From assembly GCA_028554755.1 (NCBI GenBank), contig JAPTOF010000015.1, positions 10,086,501 to 10,150,500 of the forward strand: a DNA stretch of 64,000 bases, given 5' to 3'. Under the pieces are notes generated by a model that was not told where the DNA came from, ran no database searches, and saw only the letters and a list, made by a program, of their open reading frames with translations. This document shows positions 10,859 to 23,645 of the stretch, one piece after another; position 1 is the first letter of the stretch, and every line of letters begins with the position of its first letter. This DNA is from Cordia subcordata (Eukaryota; Streptophyta; Magnoliopsida; Boraginales; Cordiaceae). The position numbers and the translations under genes are program-made.

Positions 10859-12699
10859 TGATATGCTATTTGTGCATAAGCCTAAATAGCTTGCAAGTGC
10901 ATGGGTTATGTGTATTACGATGTGTGGGAGTACGGGGAGGCCTAATGTAAGTGGTATCCTAAGCTAAGTGTGTCCTAAAGAGCTACGTGCTAGGGTCCTA
11001 ACTATGATATTTTTGGGTTTTTGAATTGGAGGAGCTCAGAAAGTAAATCCATGTGAAGGACAAGAAAATAAAAGGGTGAGTGTGTGTGTGACGGGAGAAT
11101 CAAGAGATTTAAGGGGAAGTTAACACGTGGAAATGGGGAGAAGGGTGATTACGGCATGCAAATGGGTGATTACAACTTCTTGTTAGGGTTGCTTAATGGT
11201 TTAAACTTGGTTGCTTTCATCTAGACTCCTAATTAACCTTCTAATTATGCCCTAAGTCTTAATGCAAATCCATCCCTAGGTGTTAACCCCTAGAGCCACA
11301 GCATATGGTCTTTATGACTTAGGGCCATAGGGCTAGTTAGTTAGGATTCTAGGTGACTTAGATCGATCTAACCCTAGCTTCTTAATCATTTAATGGATTT
11401 AAAGCCAAGACCTAATCTGTCTAAGGTCGACTAACATACTCAGAAACCCGTTAGCTAAATTTAAAGCTAAGAAAGACTCGACCTAGACTAGCCATTAGTT
11501 ATGCACCACCGATCATCATCATAATAACGGTTATTAACATTTTAGCACAAAGCATACATATCTAGTGCATACCATTCGAGGATATATTGGTCTATCCTAC
11601 TACTAAGCACATAGACATACTTAGATTACACAAATTTAAGCAATAGCACCCGACATGTAAGCAATAGAAGTGATTTATAGTATTAAGTATGCTAACACAC
11701 AAAGAGACATGTATACAGTCATACCCACCTCATATAATCACCATACAAACACATAGATATGCTAGCATAATGATTTAGAAATGGTTAATAACATAATAGG
11801 CTTCAATATATGTATGCAACTTCATTGAGGTATTTCGATAAACATATAGACATGAATGTAAAATTGCCATAGAGACCCTAAGCATAAAGCATATATACAT
11901 AAATCCATCAGGTACCCATTACAAAAGAGTAGTAATCAATCCATAAACATAAGATATAACTACTCTACATGCTCTACTTATAAATATATTAATTTAAGAC
12001 AAAAGGGAGATAAGGAATATACCCTTCTATCCAAGGCTAATCCTTTACAATCCATGAGCATAAGCCCCAAATCTTGTCTTTGATCCTCTTAGATCCTTAA
12101 TTCCTAGTGCTAAATGTGTTTGCAAGTGTGTGTGTAAGGTGGGCTTAGATGGATTTAGGATTTTGGGAAATGGGTATGAAGTGGGTGTAAGAGATGAATT
12201 GAAAAGCTTCTAAAAATAAGCCCAAAAACGCGCCTTTATAGCTTCCCAGCGGCACTGCTGGCTAACCTTACCGGCTAGCTGGTACTTTTAAAGGTAGACC
12301 GATATAAGAATGATCTCTCTGGATTTACCAAGGGAGCCTATTAGAGACCTTACCAGCTAGCTGGTACGTATCAGGGAACCCTACCAGCTTGGCCCTTCAC
12401 TATTTATAGTTCAACTTTAAAACATTCATATCTTGCTTATTTCTTCGTCTTTTCGCTTGCGGTTTTCAATGTTGAGCTTGTTTCTTCCTCATATAGGCTT
12501 GTCGCATCCCAAAACTCACCTACAACATAAAATAAGGCATTTAGTATAGCATTTAATCACCAAACTCATTATAAATACTTAACTCCACTTATGTGCAATT
12601 ATTACTTAAGTACTACACTAATGCTACCAAATAAGCACATATCACCTCAAAATAAGAATAAGAATGCAATACATAAATACACACAAAACCAACACATCA
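10859..12699 (-). repeat. 5' LTR of the Athila-type element (1841 bp)
   Basis: Uninterrupted LTR with ends TGATATGC...AACACATCA, homologous to 3091-7260. It carries the CCGG-type motif cluster (about 12244-12390), a TATA box and repeated 'TTTAAAGCCAAG' units near 11398-11480. Confidence 0.9.
12234..12241 (-). promoter_or_regulatory. LTR TATA box
   Basis: The minus strand reads CTATAAAGG in the same place as CTATAAAA of the 3' LTR. It would position the retroelement transcript start about 30 bp further down the minus strand. Confidence 0.5.
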
Positions 12700-14020
12700 A
12701 AAGGCAATATTAATAGAAAACAATTTTGTAATTAATTGGTAACCATGAAAATAGAATATATATTTTAGAATATTATAAATATAATCAAATTGCATGTTCT
12801 AATTAGGGCATAATTTAATTCAAAATTAAATAATGGGTTCTCCACTATTTCTTGAGAATTCAAAATTTAATTCACTAGTAAAAACATAAACAAGAATAAG
12901 TAATATGCACATAAATGATGTTTATCAATGATGCCAAGAGTGAAAAAGTTGAAGCCAACTTGGACCTGAAAAAGTTCATGTCCCATTCCATTACAACTAA
13001 TTTTTATTTTGGGTCCACAATGTCATGCCCTTTGTTTATCATTTAAAGATTGTATTTAAGGTTCATGTTCTTAAAATTTAAATAAGAATATCTTTTAATG
13101 TGACACATCTTTGATAATTCTAAACCACTTAATTCAACATGAAAAAAAAAAGATTTTAATCATGAATATATTTCATCAATCATACATATATACATGAAAA
13201 TCTGGAAAAACAAATTCACATCATAAGGTACCAATCAAAATACATAACATATTATTTATTAAAAAAAAAGAGCAAGGAGAGTTCTAGAAAAGCCCTCAAT
13301 CAATTTCATGAGGCAACAATTTTATACTCACAAAATAAATTAAGAACTTTTGTAATTTATATACTCTAACAAATATATTAATTTATTTTTCTTCAATAAA
13401 TACATGTAAATTCATGTATAATTGCCTCTAATATCACATGTAAGTGTAATATATAAATCATATATATGAATTTATAGTATTACAATAATAATTTTAAAGA
13501 TAGCGGAAGCGCATGCCTGCTTGAGCCATTATTGTTGAAGAAATAACTGTTAACCAGTTAAAGCTAAGATTTTCCTCTCCTTATTCTCCTTAAGATTAAC
13601 AAATGTCTATGGCAAACAAACTGTTACCATTAAGAGTGAGAGAAGGGACCTAGCCCTATTTATAATGAATTTTGATAAGCCTACACATAAATGATTTTGT
13701 CAAAATATATAGGCCTACATACAACAGAACCGTAGGGATTTATGAGGTGGGTTCAAACCAATATAATCACAAAGCCAAGTTGTGAACTAGATATTCAGCC
13801 TATTTTTATAAAACCAAAAATAATTAACGGTAGCCCACTTTAAGGAGAAATATTCTGACGACCCAAACCTACATCTTGCTTGTACCCAAGCAAGTCTAAC
13901 CTGATGTTTATTCTCATGTTTTTTGAAGGTTGCTCACTATATTAATTGAAGCTCACTTTAACAATTAAGACCATGAAGCTCTACTTACAAGTGTAATAGA
14001 AAGTGAAACTCACTCGGTTA

Positions 14021-14140
14021 GGCGTGTTCATTAAGGAATCCCACCTCAATCAACAAATTTTTTCCCTTAAATAAATTTTGGTAAAGGGATCTTGTTCCAT
14101 TCCCCATCCTAATTCACCAATAGAGAATGCAATTTGCGAA
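14021..14140 (+). repeat. Left arm of a long-range inverted repeat
   Basis: The sequence starting TAGGCGTGTTCATTAAGG is similar, in inverse orientation, to the stretch ending at 23965, which reads TTTAGGGGTATTCATTAGAG on the minus strand. Shared internal blocks include TTGATTG and TGGTGAATTA. Confidence 0.45.
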
Positions 14141-15190
14141 AATGAAGAACAGGAAAAAAAAATATCGGGGATTCGAGAATCCTCCAAATTTTTCAAGAAA
14201 AGATTCAAAACTAATTCTACTACTAGCATAGTAACATGCTAGTTTTTTACATTCTCAAGTTAGGTGACTTTAAGGCTGAGGCAAAAGAAATAGGAGGAGT
14301 GATTCATGAAGGTGACGTTGTTTAGACTCTAAAGCCCTAATTTAGAATATATATTCATATAAGAAAAAGGGTTAAAAAAACTTAAGATATATTATATTAA
14401 TATATTATAACATATATGATACATATATATATAAATTAAAAACCAAAAAGTTAGGCCTTAGAGTTTTCCCCGAAAAGAAAATTTTATTTCGAACCCAAAC
14501 TCTTTTCCCAGAATTTTTTTCCTATCCCCAATATTTTTGCTCCAATTCCCAATTCCCCGAAAATAATTTCTCCATACCCAATCTTTCGGGTTTGTGATCG
14601 ACTTTTCCCTATAAATGCACAACCCTACACTTGGTAGCCCTTTCAGTTGCCTTTGCACATAGTCACAAGAACTCACCAACAAATAATAAGTTAACTACAC
14701 AACCGAGTCTCGAAATGATCAAACATGAAAGGAATCTTAACACTCATGCCCTCATTACCATAATGACTCCTTTAATGTGCCCTTCCCCCTTTTTATTCAA
14801 CACAATGAAGATTAACACAAAAGCTTAACACAAACACACTAACACATGTGATACTATCTCTTTTATCTTAGTGCTTGGTTCCTTTTAACTTTCTAGGTAC
14901 CCCGTGTAGCAGCTTTCTAGTCAGCAATTCCAACCACTTAAGGTTTAGATTGTCAAGTTTTGAAAGGCCCTAGGCAAACCATTTTTGCATGAAATACCTA
15001 GGCATGAATCATCACACCGTTGGCGGATATCCTAGAGATGAACAGTGAGTATTGCAATAACAGTGCTACCAAGAGATACAATATCACAAACACCTAATAA
15101 AGCTTGAGATGGTTGAAGAGGTTAATAAAACTCAAAGAGATGGCTGACACAGAGTCAATTTGAAAGCAGAAGTGCATAATAAAGATATGA

Positions 15191-15231
15191 GGATGAGAAA
15201 GAGAGAGAGAAAGAGAGCGAGAGAGGAGGAG
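15191..15231. repeat. GA-rich simple repeat
   Basis: An imperfect run of GAGA/GAAA units on the plus strand. Confidence 0.8.
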
Positions 15232-16991
15232 TGTCACTCTTCCATACGATACACTAATATCATTCTAGAAGATTAGAGGTGTCCATTTTTGGAAATGAAT
15301 ATCAGCCATTGATATTCACTCTTGTTTTTTCCATGATGACTTTATCACCCTTTTATGCAAATGACATTGTTACCTTTTTATTTAAATGACTGTCCTTTTT
15401 ATCATTTTAAAATACCAAGGATCAGTCCAAATGACTTCTCTCTTTTCACCCCTACTGTTTATCGTCTCTTCCTCTTTCAATCCTACTATTTTCATTTTAT
15501 CATTTCATTTTTTCTTAGATCTGCACACCCAAAAAAAAAAGAGAAAAAGAAAACAAAAACAAAAAGAAAACAATTTTTCTTTCTTAACTCAACTAACCTG
15601 GATCTGAATATGTTGAAATCTCCAGCCAAAGACAAAATCCTAAGCATGCTATGATTCTTTTGTAATCCTTTTAAGATAAACTTCCAAATCTCGACTAGCA
15701 TCTTAAGAAATTTTGAAGGATTCTTCTTCTGCTATTTGTAGATTGGTTGCAGAAGATAAGGAACATCTTTTCTTGGGATGCTGGGTGCAACCTTTTCCAT
15801 GATTTGGGGAAAGAGAAAATTTATGGCTTGGCAGCTTCATAAAGAGCAAATAAAAGAGGGGATAACTAGAGGGGGTTTTTTTTTTTTGTGGTTGGGCATG
15901 AGGTGATAATTAGAGTTATTATGATGAATTTTTTTCTTTTTTCTTTTTTTTTTCTTGGCAATGGTTAGGATGAAAGTGTTGGATTGTAAAAAAATTTTCT
16001 CGCAATCCCACGAATCTTTTGTTGTGTAATATGTGGAGTATTTGTTTTTTTATTGTGAGTATTGTTGAACTTCGTAGATAGGAGATAATGTTCACAAGAG
16101 TTATTTGGATTTTGACTTTTTATTGTTTTGGTGTAAATCTTAATACTTTTTCCTAATGAAGTTCTTAATTAATTAACACAAAAATATACTTTTAATTGAT
16201 TGATAAATTTTTATATATCAATGATCAGTAAGACTAAGGGTGTGCGTTAATTGGGAGAAATCCATTATTGAACCCAAATTTCAGGTAGAGGAAAATCGGG
16301 CTTAAGGAAAAGTGATCATGTTTAGAGAAGATCTTTTGGAAAACGAGATGGGGATCATAACTAATTTTGGATTTTGGGGAAAACTTGAGTAGCAAAATTT
16401 TGTCATATATATTACTAGTCTTTCCCCTATATGTGGCATAGAGAGTGAAATATAATTTTATGTACATGTAATCTATAAAATAATTAAAATAAGTCTCATT
16501 AGATCAATAATATAACAATCCAACAATATAAGAGAAGACAGTTACATTTTATATTAATTTAATTCACAATGCATAATTTAAATGGTGTAGTACCCATGTG
16601 ATACACTGGAGAAATGAATATTTTTATGTTTTATTGTTGTTAATGGTCAATTTTGACAATTAATGTGAGGGATAAAACATAAATATTTTTTTGTCATCTG
16701 AAATTTTTCAACATTGATTACAACTTTTATATTTTTGTAAAATCTAATAACTTTAGAAAGAAAAAATTGGGAATGATGTAGATTGATACATTTTCATTAT
16801 TTATTGAGCATCTTTTAATGTAATAGATTAGTCTTTTCTTTTTTAATGCATAGAGTAATCTTTTCCTGTTTAATGTACAAAAGGCACGTGTCAGCATTGT
16901 ATGAACAATAAAATTAGGAGAGAATGTATATGGTGCACCCGTTTTTGCTAATTATAAGTTATAATAAACTTTGGATTACATAGTTCATTTA

Positions 16992-17684
16992 TGATCCTGC
17001 AAAGATCAGATAAAGTAATCAACAGTCTTTTTCTCTGGTGACGTTGCTCTGGCATAGACAACCCCAGTAACAAAGGACTTGCAAGGGGAAGTTACACGCC
17101 GGTGGGCATCCGGTGTTAGCCCCTCCAATGGTCAAGTCAGTAAATAATTAGTAAAAGTATATATTAAAGAGGAAGAGAGAAGAGAGAGCCAAAAGCTTCT
17201 ACATTTTGAACCCTTTTTTTAGATGGAATGGCGTACCTTTCTTTTGTTGTGCTATAAGGCTGTTTATGGGACATTCTTTGGGATAGGTGGACCTATAAGA
17301 GATGTCTTTACAATTGGCATACGGAGAGAGCTCATCGGTCTTGGGTGTCAGGATGATGCCCAATGATCGGGATGACACCTCATAGTCAAGAAGATAGCTC
17401 ATGGTTGAGATGACACCTTATGGTCGGGAAGACACCCTCTACAGTGATTGGAACGCGATGCCCTCTAGAATGAACGGGATGCAGTTCTCTCTAGTGGTCG
17501 GGATGTGACATCTTCCAAGGATCAGGATGCGACGCCTTTTAATCAAGATGACACTTATTGATCAAGATGACGCCTAGGAGATCAAGATGACATCTGGGGC
17601 CAAAATGACTTTACAGGCAACTGAATTTAGGTAATTTTGATCCAGTTAGATTGGGCCGGGTAGGACATAGCCTAATCCCTATCA
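16992..17684 (-). repeat. LTR of the large non-coding element (693 bp, 3' copy)
   Basis: It aligns along its length with 23029-23640. The second half (about 17340-17600) is made of degenerate ~25-30 bp repeats around 'GGTCGGGATGACACC'. Confidence 0.85.
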
Positions 17685-18559
17685 ACAGCCCTTTTAATTA
17701 CGGCCATACATGGAGCTTAGCCAGGTTGGGTGTGATTAAACTGCTTTGTTTGATTGTCTGATTTCTCCTACGATCATCCGCCTTAGTTTTGCTATTGACA
17801 ATAAGCGTCCAATCCATATTTCTAGTAAAATTACCTATTAGGGGTCTCGCTAGAATTCACCTTGTTTCATAACTTTGGGCCTTTACCCCTTGTAGTTTAT
17901 TTGCAAATTATGACTACGTAAGGAATAGGATGAAATTAGAAATCTTTGATATGATCCAATGAAGAGTTCTTAGTTCATGTAGACTAGCATCCTTAGCATG
18001 ATACATTTATATTTAGAACTCTTTGGTTCGATTCAAGCAAGAGTTATTCTTTCTGTTAACTACAAATCTTGAGTTCAAAGTCGACTATCCTAAGCTATGC
18101 GGTTAAGACTCCGTGACCTGATCTAGTTGATGCTCTTTTCGAGTATAACGTTCTCGATAAAATACAAGCAGGTAGGGCTTACCAAGTCAGTAGCCCCTTT
18201 AATTCTAGTCAAACCATGCAGTGGGTTGAGTGGAACTAACTAGAGAATCTTAAACTCTAAGTCCATGACAGCTTCAAATTATTTGTCTCTTAGTTTGTCT
18301 CAACCTTTTATTTGCTTTTAGGGACCAAGTCCCTTGCTTCCTTTGATTGTAGCTATATTTTCATTGTTTATCAAGTTTAGGCTACGTGCCTGTAGCCTAG
18401 CCCCTTGACTTGATTCATCATTTCTGAAGTTTGAGGCTCATTGGAGAATGTTGAGTCATAACTTTGCTTTCTTCTTTCTCTCTATTATTTCTCTGTGCCT
18501 TATTCCACCAAGACTTTGGCTTGATCATTCCATAGCATAATAAGATTGTTGATTTGCAA

Positions 18560-18930
18560 CTTGTCAAGGCTTGTAGCTTCCAAATGATTGATACTGTAGC
18601 TCATTGAAGCTCGTGGTTTTCAAACGATTTAAGTTGTACCTTGTTGAGGTTTATAGCCTTAGATAAGTTTGAATAGTAGCTCTCTTCAAAGCTCGTGGCC
18701 TTTGATGTGTTCGAGCTTTTAGCTCTTTCGAGGCTCTTGGCCTTTTCATATGTTTGAGCTTTTCTCTGTCTAGAGGCTTAGGCCTTTTGCTATGCTTGAG
18801 CTTTTCACTTTTTGGAGGCTCTTGGCCTTTTGATATGTTTGAGCTTTTCGCTCTTAGAAGCTTGTCTCCTTTTATACATAGCTTTGTTGAGGCTTGTGGC
18901 CTTTTATATGTTATCGGTAGTCGAAGGTTT
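18560..18930 (-). repeat. ~57 bp tandem repeats, possibly a decayed repeat-protein region
   Basis: About six imperfect copies of a unit containing GAGGCTCTTGGCCTTTT and TGTTTGAGCTTTT on the plus strand. A unit near 57 bp equals 19 codons. Minus-strand frames read lysine-rich text such as KAQTYEKAKSLERAKSS, but stops and shifts break them. It may be a remnant of a coiled-coil protein coded by the element. Confidence 0.6.
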
Positions 18931-19107
18931 CGGTGACATGACCAGATTGTTGTCGAGTCTGTGGTTAGAGGGGCTAAGGTGGCATGACCAGGTTGTTGTC
19001 ATTAAAAGCTCTAACCTACAATATATTTACACACAACTGATAAGAAATATTTGAATTTATTTGCTTCCAAGTTTACCTGGAGTGAGCGCAATTTCTCTAG
19101 TTTTCTT

Positions 19108-19242
19108 TTGAGGCGCTTGGCATGTTATAGTTCTCAACCTTGTGTTGCAGACCTTCTATCAACTTTGTTGAATTTTGATCCGTCGCGCTCAATTGCTCGA
19201 TCTGGGCTTCCATGATAGCCCCTAATCTCATCGGGACTTCGT
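19108..19242 (-). pseudogene. Possible gag-like coiled-coil remnant
   Basis: From an ATG at 19242 the minus strand reads 44 codons starting MRLGAIMEAQIEQLSATDQ and passing through TKLIEGLQHKVENY. Its heptad-like spacing of Ile/Leu/Val suggests a short coiled coil. The upstream sequence in another frame (KVLEKEGLQTKSR) looks equally protein-like, which points to a frameshifted longer region. It lies in the interior of the non-coding LTR element, in the element's transcriptional sense. I do not recognise a named domain, and the reading could be chance. Confidence 0.3.
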
Positions 19243-19455
19243 TTGAAGTCCCTCCTTTTCAAGCACCTTTTGAGCTTTGAGATAATATGACTTCCTTCCA
19301 TGCTATGCGACTTATATGTCACCACTTCTAATGTCGAGGTGGTATTAGCACACCAAGTTGCTATACGAAACAAAGGAAAGCTGCACGACACATGCTCAAA
19401 AACATATAATCATGTAAACGTTAGTCAGCGAAGGAATTCGAGAAAGTAATACCCC

Positions 19456-19612
19456 TCTTTGTTGGAGAGTGTTACAAATCTTGGAGATGGTCAGTAAGAT
19501 ACTCCTTGCATGCTTTCATAGTTACTCAAAAAAGATCGTAGATGCATAAATCCCAACAAATATAAAAAAGACATGCGATAGTTAACTATAGTGGAATATC
19601 CAATTTGGTAGT
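19456..19612 (+). repeat. Degenerate direct repeat, copy 1
   Basis: It shares ordered blocks with 21284-21435: GGAGAGTGTTACAAATC/GGGAGTGTATCGGATC, AAGATACTCCTTGCATG/AAGATACTTCTTGAATG, ACTCAAAAA and CGATAGTTAACTAT/CAATAGTTAACTTT. Confidence 0.5.
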
Positions 19613-19619
19613 GTGCGAG

Positions 19620-21283
19620 GAGATGAAGGAGATTGTGGTCCAGGTTAGTCACGTACAAGAACTTATGCACGTAACTAACAACGTATCGGAGGATTCTACA
19701 TTAGCAATGGGAAGTATGCTTATTATACTATACATGCTGATAACAATATTACATAACGGTTTATCATGATAAATCTATCTTCCAATGGCGCATACGCATC
19801 ACTATGACTTAAAAGCATATACCACTTTTTTTTTATAGGTGAAGTCATGTATACGAAATCAATCCTGGGTCGAGAATATATATCACATACCCGATACTTT
19901 ATGGTCCCAGATACAAGAACTTACGAGGATAGGGACCCCAGGTACTTGGATGATTATTCTTTGACCTGAAGCTTGTTTTTGCAAGCATATTTGTTCAGTG
20001 AACATAATGGCCTTAGAAGAATAAACCACGAACAAGTCATGAGAAAAGCCTACAGCATGAACTCAATACTTCCCCATCGGGTAAGAGCAATTGACTTTAA
20101 TTCGGATATAGGCTGATGCTCAGTCTATCCCAGCTTAAATTCAAAGCGGTTTCCTTCTATCATACAGTTCACGAAGTCAAGGCTTTTAATCTTCTTATCC
20201 GCCTAAGCCCCGCTCAACATCGAGATCAATGTTGCTTATTATCAGAGAATAGTACGTCGGGCATCCCAAAACAGAGTATAGCCTTGCCATCGGGTGATGA
20301 CTATCTTCATCGTGCAGGACCATCGGCACAACCCCCTCGATCGTCGGCGTGAATCTTATACTACCATATCTTTTGAAGCTCGCTGACGCAATCTGTGCTT
20401 CTACATTCTTAAAGAGGCTACGGCATGGGATTAGTTAAACTATAATTTTGACAACACCAACTTACGAATGTTACCTGGAGCTTAGTCGCTTTTTACAGCT
20501 TATTTAGGTGTTGAACAATATAACGTGTCACTTGAGTACACAGCTATATAATAAGATTTATTTTCTCATTTTCATCATATTTACTTTTCTCCATTATAGG
20601 CTGTACAAAGTGGTTCAGAACATATCAGGGTGTCCATCGGGAAATGTCGTCGGGATACTTCGATCACAATGCTCATCGGGCAATTGAAGAAGCTCCATGG
20701 AGTGAGGAATAATGATGAAGCTGTGGAATCCCCAGATTGATCATTCGGGTATGCAGAGAAACCATTGTGATCATATTCATCTGAATTTCACACTCAATGA
20801 CGTCCCGATCAGATATCACTTGCCTCAGGTACTTGAGAAGATTAAGTCGAGACCCAGCTACAGCATCCACCGTCGGTCGCCATCCACCATTGCTGTGGAA
20901 TCCAAATTTTTGTTTAATGCATTCTGGATCGTCCTATGAAGTCCTTTTTGAATTCCTTGTCATGTCCTTGAGGCTAGCTAGGGACTGAAGGAGGTGCTAG
21001 ATTTGATTAAAGCTTAATGTGCTTCAAACTTCATCGGCCTTGATATCACCTTTACCTTCGAAAAGGCACAACCCGAATGCCTCATAACATGTGATTATAA
21101 GATCTCGATGCAAGATTATCATTCATGCCTGCTACTCCAAGTTTATTATGAGGTGTCCTGGACAACGTGTGTACTTGTGAAACCCATACGTGAGGAAACT
21201 CAATAAACCATCACAGAAAAAAAGATTAGTCTTGTTGTACAGATGTAATATTCTTGGAGATGGGTGCATTTTGAGTATGCAAT
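19620..21283. other. Unassigned spacer between the degenerate repeats
   Basis: Sequence of balanced composition, unlike its AT-rich neighbours, with frequent ATCGGG or GTCGG words (for example 20640-20690). No frame with a recognisable domain was found on either strand. Confidence 0.5.
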
Positions 21284-21435
21284 AAAGAAACTTTGTGAGG
21301 GAGTGTATCGGATCTGGAGATTAATAACAAGATACTTCTTGAATGATACCACCAGCAAATGCATCATTGTAGCCACTCAAAAAGTGTGAAATTGACTCGC
21401 AATAGTTAACTTTGATAGAAGTTACCGATACCAAC
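21284..21435 (+). repeat. Degenerate direct repeat, copy 2
   Basis: Partner of 19456-19612, about 1.8 kb away in the same orientation. The pair could be eroded LTR pieces of an older nested element. Confidence 0.5.
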
Positions 21436-23028
21436 TCTCTTTTTGCTGATCGGAGAGCTCACCGGCGCACCCCGATCGTTGATCGGGTAAAGTTCTATCA
21501 GAAAATTCCTCTTAACGTCGGCTTTTGATTACTATCTTTCGTTCTCGATTTGGTTGTCTACTCTAGTGACCACCCTATGTTCACTGATCACAGATTTTCA
21601 AGCTTTTTTGTGAGAAACCAGCACATGGAGGTGGAGGAAAGTCCTGCTCTACCTGATATACACGAAGCAAATGCCTGCTTCAATTAGATAAAAGCCTCTC
21701 AAGCAGAATTGCATGCCAAATAATTTTTTATTGTCGACGAGAGAAAGCCATGATAGCACGCACACCCACACGCAACCATTTTGCACACCGGAAATATGAT
21801 CAAGCCATCATAATACCCATGCTTCCACTCCAAAGGGTTGCCTCAATGCTTGTGGAGTCATTGGGAGCCAGCACTTCACTCCGCGCTCGACGCCGTCGAA
21901 AGTTAATCCTGACCCCGTGAATTATATATGCTGTATTCTATTCTCAAATTATAGTAGCAGGCTAATTATGGCATATATCATACCCGCGATGGAAAGCCTC
22001 TCAACGAGGACTTGAGCGGAACAAGCCTCCTGTCCTTTGGTGAATTATCTGAGGCTTAAAGAGGAATCCACATATGAGACGTGATGTTGACAGCAAGATG
22101 TGCTTAAGAAGACAAATCTTTCTGTACAGCCTTCTTCTGAACAAAAAGATCGGTGTCCACCAATTGTGCATATATTAGCAAGTTTCATCTTCCTGGACAT
22201 AGACTGATGGAAGCAAACCTAAGCTCCATTAAAAATAACGTGAGAGACCTTTCATTTGCTGACAACGACTTTCGCCACCACTCTTATTAATGGTCTCCTG
22301 CATGCACAAATTGAGCAAAAACATATATATTCAATATAGCGGTCGGAGCTCATCTTTTAGATGACGCCGATGCCGGCGAGAGGGACTTAAAGCCGTTGCA
22401 GAAAATATTTCATGTATGTTATTTGAGGAAACAAGTCTCATGGTATAGCATGTATATTCTTGTGGGTGTAACACCATGGTAAAATAGACCTACTGATATC
22501 ATACGAGCTCATGAAAGCAAAGAATGCGAAGGGTATGCACGTGAAGGCCAAGAACGTGCTGCTCTAGTTAGGACACAGGCGACCCAAGTTCTCATAATAG
22601 CTTCGCATTGGAGTGTTTATCATTTAGATCACAAACATCAGTTTTTACAAATCACGAAAATCATGTATAGTGAGATAAGAGCTAAATTCAAAACTCGAGC
22701 CGGGGCAGGTATATATTTCCCTTCGTGCAAATTTGCTTCCAAAGCGTTGACGAGATCCGGCTCCATACCGAGTATAAATCGAATATTAAAACTTGTCAGT
22801 GATTGCTGCAAACAATTGCCGGTTTTTCCATATTTTGTCATGATCAGCGGAGCTTTAGACGCGAGCTGATATGTATCTGTCATCAACAACAAGAAATTTA
22901 ACACATATCCGTCTCCCACAATGAAATTAGTAAAAAAAGAATAAATATAGAAAACGAAATCTTCTTGTAGTGATAATCATGTGGTTCCCAATGGGAATAG
23001 TAGTCGATTTTCACATGCGGCACAAATC
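21436..23028. other. Unassigned interior of the large LTR element
   Basis: No supportable gene. Open stretches here, such as 22638-22919 on the minus strand, match no family I know. The plus strand reads CTTGTAGTG near 22963-22971, which resembles a CACTA terminus, but no partner end was found. Confidence 0.45.
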
Positions 23029-23640
23029 TAATCCTACAAAAGATCAGTAAGTAATCAATGATCTTCTTCTCCGACATTGCTCCAACATGGACAGTTCCGG
23101 TGATGAAGGACCTACAAGGGAAGGCTACACACCGGTGGGGGTTTGGTGTTAGCCCTTCCAATGATTAAGTCAGTAAATATTTATTAAAAGTATATATTAA
23201 TAAGGAAAAGAGAAGAGAGAGTCAAGAGCTTCTATATTTTCAGCCCCTTTTGTAGATAAAATGGCTTACTCCTCTTTTGCTGTGCTTTGAGGCTGTTTAT
23301 GAGACATTCTCTAGGACAGGCGAATTTATAAAAGATATCTTTACAATTGACATGTGAAGAGAGCTTATCAGGTCTTGGGTGTCGAGATGAGACACCTCAT
23401 GGTCAATAAGACACCTTATGGTCAGAAAGACACCTTCCAGAATGATTAGAATGCGACGCCTTCCAGAATGATTGGGATGTGACGCCCTCTAAGGATTGAG
23501 ATGCGACGCCTTTTGATCAAGATGACGCCTAGAAGTTCACGATGACATCTGGGACCATGATGACTTTATAGGCAACCATATTTAGGTAATCCCAGTCGAG
23601 TCGGATCGGGCCAGGGTAGGCTGTAGCCCAATCCCTATCA
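23029..23640 (-). repeat. LTR of the large non-coding element (612 bp, 5' copy)
   Basis: Homologous to 16992-17684 but shorter by deletions in the repeat-rich half. The opening TG is mutated to TA. Confidence 0.85.
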
Positions 23641-23645
23641 ATTTA

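Larger units (their letters stand above)
3091..12699 (-). mobile_element. Complete non-autonomous Athila-type (Ty3/gypsy) retrotransposon
   Basis: Two same-orientation LTRs (3091-7260 with insertions, and 10859-12699) flank a 3.6 kb interior with a gag-like zinc-knuckle frame but no pol. The 5-bp direct repeat AAAGG lies immediately outside both ends (3086-3090 and 12700-12704). A primer site resembling the Athila type lies beside the LTR at 10859, and a polypurine tract lies beside the LTR end at 7260, so transcription ran on the minus strand. Its 3'-interior sequence resembles the 3' noncoding part of the coding Athila copy at 42.8-44.2 kb. That copy could represent the type of autonomous partner that once mobilised it; this is inference. 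Confidence 0.9.
12705..16986. other. No supportable gene; AT-rich degenerate repeats
   Basis: No frame with recognisable domains on either strand. It contains long A/T runs, a GA-rich stretch and pieces of a dispersed family with 'GGGAATTCCCCG'-like text (14456-14640 and 16234-16300). The sequence at 12705 was joined to 3090 before the Athila-type element inserted. Confidence 0.5.
16992..23640 (-). mobile_element. Large LTR retroelement derivative with almost no coding capacity
   Basis: Direct repeats 16992-17684 and 23029-23640 begin TGATCC / TAATCC and end CCCTATCA. The 5-bp duplication ATTTA flanks the whole element (16987-16991 and 23641-23645). The 5.3 kb interior has only decayed coding traces. 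Orientation is judged from a purine run (AAAAGGGCTG, minus strand) beside the low-coordinate LTR. No standard tRNA primer site was recognised; the sequence beside the other LTR reads TTTGTGCCGCATGTG on the minus strand. The size and lack of pol fit a LARD-type element or a heavily eroded gypsy copy. Confidence 0.85.

Noticed and set aside
15355..15654. 99-codon and 73-codon open frames on the plus strand
   Set aside because: The Lys-rich tail comes from an A-rich run and no domain is seen. Two overlapping frames of similar length argue for chance.
22961..22971. CTTGTAGTG on the plus strand, like a CACTA transposon terminus (CACTACAAGAA on the minus strand)
   Set aside because: No partner CACTAC-type end in inverse orientation with a 3 bp duplication was found between 17.7 and 22.9 kb. 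The motif is short enough to be chance.
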